Positions 6,656 through 11,481 of a stretch of DNA of 11,481 bases are shown piece after piece. Position 1 is the stretch's first letter, and each line of letters starts with the position of its first letter. Source of the DNA: Fimbriimonadaceae bacterium (GTDB taxonomy: Bacteria > Armatimonadota > Fimbriimonadia > Fimbriimonadales > Fimbriimonadaceae); NCBI GenBank assembly GCA_020851885.1, contig JADZBW010000050.1, positions 1 to 11,481 of the forward strand. Reading direction: 5' to 3'. The position numbers and the translations under genes are program-made. A model generated the notes under the pieces. It saw only the letters and a program-made list of their open reading frames with translations. It ran no database searches and was not told the origin of the DNA.

Positions 6656-7404
6656 TCTGCGAACGCCTCCATGAGCTCCCGATGGACATGGCCATTCGAA
6701 CTCAATGCCTCTTTGGCCAACTCGTGGGCGCCCTGGAAGTCGGTGAAGACACCTCCGGCCTCCCGAACAATGACGCTCATCGCAGAGATATCCCAGTGAG
6801 CGATGGTTGGGTCGATCATCGCCTCCACGCGCCCGGTAGCGACCAAGGCATGTCCGTAGGCATCGCCCCAAGTGCGAGATGCCATCGTTCTCTTCTCGAT
6901 GTTCTGCATGCCTGCCAGACGTCCTGTTCGGGCCATCGAAGCCATACTGCCAGTGGCCACAACCGCTCCATCCAGCTTTGTTTTGTCGCTCACGCGGCAA
7001 AGTCGGCCATTCCAGTACGCGCCCTGCCCCTGTTCTGCATAGACCAACTCATCGAGAGCTGGAAAATAGCAGACCCCAATCTTGGCGACCCTGTCGATTT
7101 CGTAGGCGAGGAGTGTCCCATAGAGCGGAACTCCGCTGATGAAGGATTTCGTGCCATCGATCGGATCGACCACCCAGCGGGCATCCTGCACTCCAACCTC
7201 GCCTTCTTCTTCACCCAGGATTCCCTCGCCTGGATACTCGCGAGCGATCGCATCGCGGATCAACCTTTCCGCACCACGATCGGCAATTGTCACGGGACTT
7301 GCATCCGCCTTGAGATCTACCACGGCGCCAGCTTGGAAATGGGCCAAGGTGGATTTGCCAGCACGAATCGCCGTCTCAATGGCGAATTGGAGTCGGGGTG
7401 ACAT
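6652..7404 (-). CDS. Inositol monophosphatase-family phosphatase, probably histidinol-phosphatase type
   Basis: A Mg-dependent sugar/alcohol phosphatase of 250 residues, first gene of the cluster. Metal and phosphate ligands are clear: GEEEGE (64-69), DPIDGTKSF (80-88) and WDISAMSVIVREAGG with Asp195. The segment SRTWGDAYGHALVATG (about 167-182) resembles the stretch seen in HisN-type histidinol-phosphate phosphatases, so histidine synthesis is my preferred role, but inositol-1-phosphate or 3'-phosphoadenosine phosphatase activity cannot be ruled out from sequence alone and no his genes are nearby. I chose the ATG at 7404, which starts MSPRLQFAIETAIRAG, the natural first helix. A GTG at 7437 would add 11 unfamiliar residues and would sit upstream of the likely -10 box. 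The stop overlaps ruvX by 4 nt. Confidence 0.88.
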   Translation of the reverse strand: MSPRLQFAIETAIRAGKSTLAHFQAGAVVDLKADASPVTIADRGAERLIRDAIAREYPGEGILGEEEGEVGVQDARWVVDPIDGTKSFISGVPLYGTLLAYEIDRVAKIGVCYFPALDELVYAEQGQGAYWNGRLCRVSDKTKLDGAVVATGSMASMARTGRLAGMQNIEKRTMASRTWGDAYGHALVATGRVEAMIDPTIAHWDISAMSVIVREAGGVFTDFQGAHELAKEALSSNGHVHRELMEAFAD

Positions 7405-7411
7405 TGGGCGA

Positions 7412-7417
7412 ATTGTA
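7412..7417 (-). promoter_or_regulatory. Candidate -10 box for the minus-strand operon
   Basis: Read on the minus strand this is TACAAT, one mismatch from TATAAT, ending 7 bases before the ATG at 7404. Transcription would start at or next to the ATG, giving a leaderless or nearly leaderless mRNA. I see no convincing -35 hexamer at 16-18 bp upstream, so this is tentative. Confidence 0.3.
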
Positions 7418-7510
7418 CTTGGATGGGAAGGAGCCACCTTGGGTTCTTAGGTCTCGCGGCTCTGGAATAGGACCTCTGATGGATTGCACTTTCCGGGCAT
7501 CGTGAAAACG

Positions 7511-7516
7511 TATACT
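7511..7516 (+). promoter_or_regulatory. Candidate -10 box for nadA
   Basis: TATACT differs from the consensus TATAAT at one base. A TTGCAC at about 7484 resembles a -35 but is 21 bp away, too far for a standard sigma-70 promoter; ACTTTC is the poorer hexamer at 17 bp. Transcription starting near 7523 would give a leader of about 80 nt. Confidence 0.4.
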
Positions 7517-7572
7517 TAGTGGGAGCGATAACAACAACCCCGTCGTCCGAACCGACTGTTACCGCCCGCACT

Positions 7573-7598
7573 TGCGACGCACCTGTCGCACCAACAGG
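7573..7598 (+). promoter_or_regulatory. Two mutually exclusive small hairpins in the nadA leader
   Basis: TGCGAC (7573-7578) can pair with GTCGCA (7585-7590) over a 6-nt loop. CCTGT (7582-7586) can instead pair with ACAGG (7594-7598) over a 7-nt loop, covering the first bases of the Shine-Dalgarno site. The two stems share bases 7585-7586, and the second loop overlaps the first stem, so only one can form. This would suit translation control, but stems of 5-6 bp arise by chance and no known NAD riboswitch is recognised. Confidence 0.25.
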
Positions 7599-7600
7599 AG
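7596..7600 (+). promoter_or_regulatory. nadA: nadA ribosome binding site
   Basis: AGGAG sits 5 nt before the ATG at 7606. This is the clearest Shine-Dalgarno site in the window and decides the nadA start over the upstream in-frame GTG at 7519. Confidence 0.8.
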
Positions 7601-7605
7601 AAACA

Positions 7606-8697
7606 ATGTATCAGGCACCTCTCCCGACGGAGTACGCCGACCTCACCCCAGAAGAGGCCGATGCTCGCATCGTCGCGGCAAAGAAAGCGCTTGGCAAGCG
7701 CTTGGTGATCCTTGGCCACCACTACCCGCGCGACGAAATCATCAAGCATGCCGATTACCGTGGCGACAGCTACAAACGGGCAAAGGACGCGAGTAGGCAC
7801 CCTGAAGCCGAGTTCATCGTGTTTTGCGGCGTTCACTTCATGGCGGAGAGCGCCGATATTCTCACGCCGGACAATCAAATTGTGATTCTGCCGAACTTGG
7901 CTGCCGGATGCTCGATGGCTGACATGGCGAACCTATTCCAAGTTCGCAAGTGTTGGTCTGAATTGGCACGCGTGTTTGGTGGCAAAGTGGTCCCCGTAAC
8001 CTACATCAATTCGGCGGCCAACCTCAAAGCGTTCGTAGGTGAGCACGGCGGCACGGTGTGCACCTCCACCAACGCGCCAACCGCCGTCCGGTGGGCGCTG
8101 ACGCAGGGTGACAAGGTCCTCTTCTTCCCCGATCAGCACTTGGGGCGCAACACCGGAGTCAAGCTGGGCTTCGATCCGGTCGAGGACATGGTTGTTTGGG
8201 ATCCCTTCCAGCCACTGGGTGGAAACACCGAGGAGGATCTGGTCCGGGCGAAGTTCATCCTCTGGAAGGGACACTGCTCCGTTCATAAGCGGTTCACGCG
8301 CGAACAGATTGTGAAGGCCCGGCGGGACTTCCCCGGTGTGAAGGTGCTCGTGCATCCTGAATGTGAGTTGGAAGTTGTGCAGGCTGCCGACTACAATGGT
8401 TCCACCGAGTACATCATCAAGACGGTCGAGGCGGCGGAGCCTGGTTCGATATGGGCGATTGGAACGGAGATCAATCTCGTTAGCCGCCTGGCCAAGGAGA
8501 TGCCTGATCGAACGGTATTCTGTCTCGACCCCCAGATCTGTCCTTGCTCGACCATGTATCGCATCCACCCGAGCTTCCTATGCTGGGTTCTTGAGAATCT
8601 GGCCGCAGGCAATGTCGTCAACCAGATCAAGGTACCGGAGAAGGTCGCGTCCTGGTCCAGAGAGTCCCTGACGAGAATGCTAACCGTGTGCGCCTAG
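7606..8697 (+). CDS. nadA: Quinolinate synthase NadA
   Basis: Condenses iminoaspartate with dihydroxyacetone phosphate to quinolinate, the entry to de novo NAD synthesis, using an oxygen-sensitive [4Fe-4S] cluster. The 363-residue protein has LVILGHHYPRDEI (33-45), the cluster ligand Cys102 in AAGCSMADM, TSTNAPTA (153-160), FFPDQHLGRN (173-182), ligand Cys224 in KGHCSVH, VHPEC (249-253) and ICPCSTMYRI (311-320) holding the third ligand, most likely Cys314. Ligand spacing of about 122 and 90 residues resembles the longer Bacillus-type NadA and not the E. coli type. The start is set by AGGAG; the frame is open upstream to 7519 but that part has no family similarity. No nadB or nadC is in the window. 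The stop TAG shares a CTAG with the stop of lon. Confidence 0.96.
   Translation: MYQAPLPTEYADLTPEEADARIVAAKKALGKRLVILGHHYPRDEIIKHADYRGDSYKRAKDASRHPEAEFIVFCGVHFMAESADILTPDNQIVILPNLAAGCSMADMANLFQVRKCWSELARVFGGKVVPVTYINSAANLKAFVGEHGGTVCTSTNAPTAVRWALTQGDKVLFFPDQHLGRNTGVKLGFDPVEDMVVWDPFQPLGGNTEEDLVRAKFILWKGHCSVHKRFTREQIVKARRDFPGVKVLVHPECELEVVQAADYNGSTEYIIKTVEAAEPGSIWAIGTEINLVSRLAKEMPDRTVFCLDPQICPCSTMYRIHPSFLCWVLENLAAGNVVNQIKVPEKVASWSRESLTRMLTVCA
8694..8697. other. CTAG shared by the stop codons of nadA and lon
   Basis: Bases 8695-8697 are the TAG of nadA on the plus strand, and 8694-8696 read in reverse are the TAG of lon. The palindrome CTAG therefore ends both genes, which overlap tail to tail by 4 bp with no space for a terminator between them. 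Confidence 0.95.
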
Positions 8698-11087
8698 GTT
8701 TTGGTGGAGAATGGGTCGTGGCCATAGACTACGGCCTTCACTTTGCGATCCGCTTCGAGCGCCCAGTCGATAGCCTGATGGATATCGTGGGCCAATTTGA
8801 CCTCGAGTTCGTCGAGGACCTTCTTGGGAACTTCTTCTAGATCCGGCTCATTGTCTTTTGGCAAAATCACGACCTTGATGCCCGAACGGAACGCTGCCAA
8901 GACCTTGTCTCGAATACCGCCCACCGGGAGCACCTTTCCCCGAAGGGTGATTTCACCCGTCATCGCAACTTCTTTCCTAATTGCCCGCCCCGAGGCCGCC
9001 GAGGCCAATGCCAGAGCAATCGTCAGACCCGCGGAGGGACCGTCCTTCGGAATTGAGCCTTGAGGGACGTGAACATGCACGTCGAACTTGAACACCCGTC
9101 CGATGCCCAGGTCTTCGCTGTTGGCCCGAACGAAGGTAAGGGCGGCCATTGCCGATTCCTTCATCACTTCACCCAAGTTGCCCGTCAGGATCAACTCTGG
9201 TTTGGTCCCCTGAGGCTCCATAAGGCTGACTTCGATCGGTATGACATCTCCGCCCGCTTCGCTGACGACCAAGCCGGTCGCCGAGCCGACCAGATCATCG
9301 GTCGCGCCGACGTTCCTCCTGAAACGCGGTGTGCCGAGAAACTCGTGCAGCCTTTCGGAGTCGATGAGAACCTTCTTTTTCTCTCCTTCTGCGACCAAGC
9401 GAGCTACCTTGCGGCAAACCGTTGAAATCGCGCGGTCCAGGCCACGGACGCCGGCTTCTCTCGTGTACTCCATCACAATCGAATGGATGCTCGCATCCGG
9501 GATTTCGATTTGACTCTCCATTAGGCCATGCTCGGCGATCGCCTTCGGCAAGAGGAATGAGCGGGCGATTCGGGCTCGTTCCTCATCGGTGTAGCTGGGG
9601 AAGGAGATCACTTCCATGCGATCTCGGAGCGGCGCCGGGATGTTCTCCAGGAGGTTGGCCGTCGCCACGAACATTACCGCGCTGAGATCGAAAGGTGCCT
9701 CGATATAGTGATCGCTGTACCTGGTGTTTTGTTGCGGATCGAGCGCTTCCAAGAGGGCCGATGTTGGATCTCCATGGTAGTCGTTGCCAAGTTTGTCGAT
9801 TTCGTCGAGGACGATCACCGGGTTACGAGTCCCACACTGCTTGAGACCCTGGATGAGGCGGCCCGGCATGGCTCCCACATAGGTCTTTCGGTGACCGCGA
9901 ATCTCCGCTTCGTCCCTGACGCCACCAAGAGCCATTTTCACGAATTTGCGGTTCATGGCTTCGGCGATCGAGCGGGCGATGGATGTCTTGCCAACGCCTG
10001 GAGGGCCGACGAAGCAAAGGATTGGACCACGAGCGGTCCCTTTCAACTGACGAACGGCAAGGAAATCGAGGATGCGCGTCTTGACCCTTTCAAGTCCATA
10101 GTGCTCCTTCTCCAGCAGGGCCTTCGCGGCAGCGACGTCGAGCCGATCTTCAGTCTGAATGGACCAAGGCAACTCGATCAGGCAATCCAAGTAATTGCGG
10201 AGAACCATGCCTTCGGGTGAAGTGGCAGGCGTGCGATCCAACCGGCGCAACTCCGAGAGGGCTTTCTCTTCTGCCGCCTCGGGCATCCTGGCGGCCTCGA
10301 TCTTCTCTTGATACTCTTCGGGCTCGCCGAGGCGTTTCTCGCGAACCTGAAGCTCTTGCTGAATGATCTTCAGCTGTTCGCGGAGATAGAACTCTCGTTG
10401 GCCATCTCCTAATTCGCGCTCGACGCGCTTTCGGATGTCGGCATCCAGTTCAAGGATCTGCTCTTCACGCTTCAGGAGTTCGAAGACCGTCTTCATTCGC
10501 TCCGAAACGTTGAACATCTCGAGGAGCTGCTGTTTCTCTACGGGCTTGAGCGGAAGGTGATGAGCGATCGCGTCGGACAGTCGGGCCGCGCTATCCACAT
10601 GCACGACGCTCTGCATCGCCTCGGGCGGTATCTGCTTGTTGAGGCCCACAACGCGGCCGAACGCTTCGATGCTGGCGCGCATCAGGGCTTCCAGTTGGAG
10701 GTCCGGCTCCTCGTTCTCCTGCACCGGCGTGATCTCCGCCCAGAAGGTGCCGCCCTTGGAAACGAGCCTGGTGGCCCGAACCCTCTGAATTCCCCGAAGG
10801 ACGACTCGGAGGGATGTGTCCGGCATCGGGAGGGCCTGCAGGGCTTCCGAGATGGTGCCGATTTCGTAAAGATCCTCGACTTTGGGATCTTCCTGGGCCA
10901 TGTCGCGCTGGCTAAGGACCAGCACTCGACGATCGGCGTCCATGCTGCGTCGAATGGCCCTTACCGAGGGCTCTCTTATCACACTCAGGGTGTTGATAAG
11001 GAGCGGAAAATGGACGGCATCCCGCACCGCAAGAACGGGAATCAGCGTTCCGGTCGTGGATGGAGTCTTTTCTGCCGCCTTCGCCAT
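8694..11087 (-). CDS. lon: ATP-dependent protease Lon (LonA type)
   Basis: A cytoplasmic AAA+ serine protease that degrades misfolded and regulatory proteins. From the ATG at 11087 it has 797 residues, normal for LonA. An N-terminal substrate-recognition LON domain (about 12-205, starting LIPVLAVRDAVHFPLL) is followed by a charged helical stretch, then the AAA+ module with Walker A GPPGVGKTS (361-369), Walker B VIVLDEIDK (Asp428, Glu429) and GGVRDEAEIRGHRKTYVGAMPG. The protease domain has PKDGPSAGLT with Ser685 and GGIRDKVLAA with Lys728; the 43-residue spacing of the Ser-Lys dyad equals that of E. coli Lon. AAGGA lies 3 nt before the ATG. A TTG four codons upstream (11099) is the alternative start. 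No CIRCE-like or other heat-shock operator is visible upstream. Confidence 0.97.
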   Translation of the reverse strand: MAKAAEKTPSTTGTLIPVLAVRDAVHFPLLINTLSVIREPSVRAIRRSMDADRRVLVLSQRDMAQEDPKVEDLYEIGTISEALQALPMPDTSLRVVLRGIQRVRATRLVSKGGTFWAEITPVQENEEPDLQLEALMRASIEAFGRVVGLNKQIPPEAMQSVVHVDSAARLSDAIAHHLPLKPVEKQQLLEMFNVSERMKTVFELLKREEQILELDADIRKRVERELGDGQREFYLREQLKIIQQELQVREKRLGEPEEYQEKIEAARMPEAAEEKALSELRRLDRTPATSPEGMVLRNYLDCLIELPWSIQTEDRLDVAAAKALLEKEHYGLERVKTRILDFLAVRQLKGTARGPILCFVGPPGVGKTSIARSIAEAMNRKFVKMALGGVRDEAEIRGHRKTYVGAMPGRLIQGLKQCGTRNPVIVLDEIDKLGNDYHGDPTSALLEALDPQQNTRYSDHYIEAPFDLSAVMFVATANLLENIPAPLRDRMEVISFPSYTDEERARIARSFLLPKAIAEHGLMESQIEIPDASIHSIVMEYTREAGVRGLDRAISTVCRKVARLVAEGEKKKVLIDSERLHEFLGTPRFRRNVGATDDLVGSATGLVVSEAGGDVIPIEVSLMEPQGTKPELILTGNLGEVMKESAMAALTFVRANSEDLGIGRVFKFDVHVHVPQGSIPKDGPSAGLTIALALASAASGRAIRKEVAMTGEITLRGKVLPVGGIRDKVLAAFRSGIKVVILPKDNEPDLEEVPKKVLDELEVKLAHDIHQAIDWALEADRKVKAVVYGHDPFSTKT

Positions 11088-11206
11088 GCTTCCTTGCAAG
11101 GTACCACCGGTTTGGAAGATTATCCAAAGGAGGCCCTCAATCCAAGCATGGATGCGGTGCGCAATCTGGTCGTTTTATGTGGTCCAACTGGATCCCCCAA
11201 CCGGAT
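11088..11206 (-). promoter_or_regulatory. lon upstream region with weak promoter candidate
   Basis: Between the hairpin and the lon start I see a possible -10 GATAAT (minus strand, 11124-11119) with TTGGAT at 11145-11140 as a possible -35. The 15-bp spacing is short, so the call is weak. A direct repeat GGATCCCCC occurs at 11190-11198 and 11203-11211 (plus strand), 13 nt apart start to start. Confidence 0.25.
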
Positions 11207-11231
11207 CCCCCGACACGCCCCGTGTCGGGGG
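11207..11231 (-). terminator. Perfect 11-bp GC-rich hairpin between the DUF4139-like gene and lon
   Basis: On the plus strand CCCCCGACACG (11207-11217) is followed by CCC and then CGTGTCGGGGG (11221-11231), an exact inverted repeat. It lies about 70 nt after the stop of the minus-strand DUF4139-like gene and 120 nt before lon, a natural terminator position. No T tract follows on either strand, so it is not a standard intrinsic terminator. It could be a U-less terminator, an mRNA-end stabiliser or an operator. Confidence 0.4.
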
Positions 11232-11300
11232 TACAAGATCCGAGATCTGGAAGGTGGCGCCTAAGGATTGCCTAAGATCCACCATCCATTTGAATCACCA

Positions 11301-11481
11301 TTAGCGCTGCGACTTCACCAAGATCGAGAACTCGTAGGTTAGGTTCACCGTTTTGCCCGCTTCGACATCCAGTTGCCAGGTGATCAGTGAGGTGGGATTG
11401 AGATCCTTGATTCCCTTTGCCAGCTTGACGATTTTCGCCTGATTGCTCGCAACGCTCACATCGCCGGTCAAGTTCTTCGCA
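11301..11481 (-). CDS. C-terminal fragment, DUF4139-like protein (start outside window)
   Basis: Fifty-nine residues are visible before TAA at 11303-11301; the frame is open to the right edge. The end reads NPTSLITWQLDVEAG, then KTVNLTYEFSILVKSQR. A Trp-x-Leu-x-Val/Leu-x-x-Gly turn followed by a beta strand with an aromatic (TYEFSI) is what the end of DUF4139 (mucoidy-inhibitor MuiA-like) proteins looks like to me. These are usually exported proteins of unknown function. The fragment is short, so another beta-rich family is possible; that it is coding is more certain than its name. Confidence 0.55.
   Translation of the reverse strand, partial: AKNLTGDVSVASNQAKIVKLAKGIKDLNPTSLITWQLDVEAGKTVNLTYEFSILVKSQR

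Noticed and set aside
6656..7000. Longer ruvX reading frame (253 residues)
   Set aside because: The extra N-terminus is Arg/Gly-rich shadow sequence over the phosphatase gene; the family is about 138 residues.
6682..7401. 239-residue plus-strand frame opposite the phosphatase gene
   Set aside because: No family features; it mirrors a strongly conserved minus-strand gene.
7933..8568. 211-residue minus-strand frame opposite nadA
   Set aside because: Antisense shadow of a well-conserved gene with no recognisable domain.
11148..11264. 38-codon plus-strand frame with AAAGGAGG upstream (11126-11133)
   Set aside because: The ribosome-site-like sequence is 14 nt from the ATG, the frame runs through the hairpin, and there is no recognisable protein.
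11088..11300. Heat-shock operator (CIRCE-like) upstream of lon
   Set aside because: No TTAGCACTC-type inverted repeat is present; the only strong palindrome is the GC-rich hairpin.
1..11481. Mobile element, prophage, CRISPR or defence system
   Set aside because: All frames with family signatures are housekeeping or exported-enzyme genes, and I see no terminal inverted repeats, spaced repeats, integrase or transposase motifs.

Overview
The window is densely packed, with moderately high GC and a bacterial chromosomal layout. It looks like conserved housekeeping DNA: there are no transposases, phage genes, tRNAs, rRNAs or CRISPR repeats. The mix of a Nei/Fpg-type glycosylase beginning MPELPDIVAYV, a YqeG-like HAD phosphatase beside aroE, ruvX beside mltG, a DUF4139 protein and a GH20-PA14 enzyme suggests a free-living, non-proteobacterial Gram-negative-type lineage. 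Armatimonadota (Fimbriimonadia-like) is my best guess, but this is a weak inference from remembered families.

Left edge (2-1243, plus): the C-terminal 413 residues of a secreted-type GH20 beta-N-acetylhexosaminidase with a chitobiase C-terminal-like module and a PA14 module. It converges on the end of a long minus-strand gene cluster.

Centre (7404 down to 1354, minus): eight genes with almost no spacing: an IMPase/histidinol-phosphatase-like enzyme, ruvX, mltG, a YqeG-type HAD phosphatase fused to a GtrA membrane domain, aroE, sua5, a 58-residue DUF1289 protein, and an fpg/nei glycosylase. Four junctions are 4-nt NTGA overlaps (TTGA, ATGA, GTGA, GTGA), one is a 14-nt overlap and one is a TAA|ATG abutment, so this is very probably one translationally coupled operon. 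The distal gene is broken: the glycosylase begins MPELPDIVAYV and then hits an in-frame TAA at codon 12, after which the frame is intact to its natural end.

Right half: nadA (7606-8697, plus) diverges from the operon across about 200 bp holding a plausible -10 box, a leader with two mutually exclusive small hairpins, and a clear Shine-Dalgarno site. nadA meets lon (11087-8694, minus) tail to tail at one CTAG that supplies the stop codon of both genes. Upstream of lon, a 213-bp gap holds a perfect 11-bp GC-rich hairpin and a short direct repeat. The right edge carries the C-terminus of a minus-strand protein resembling DUF4139.

Functionally the operon mixes cell-wall synthesis (mltG), RNA processing or recombination (ruvX), the shikimate pathway (aroE), tRNA t6A synthesis (sua5) and DNA repair (fpg). 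No single pathway links them; the organisation, not one pathway, is what ties them together. The most notable observations are the nonsense codon in the glycosylase, the HAD-GtrA fusion, the shared CTAG stop and the overlooked DUF1289 gene.
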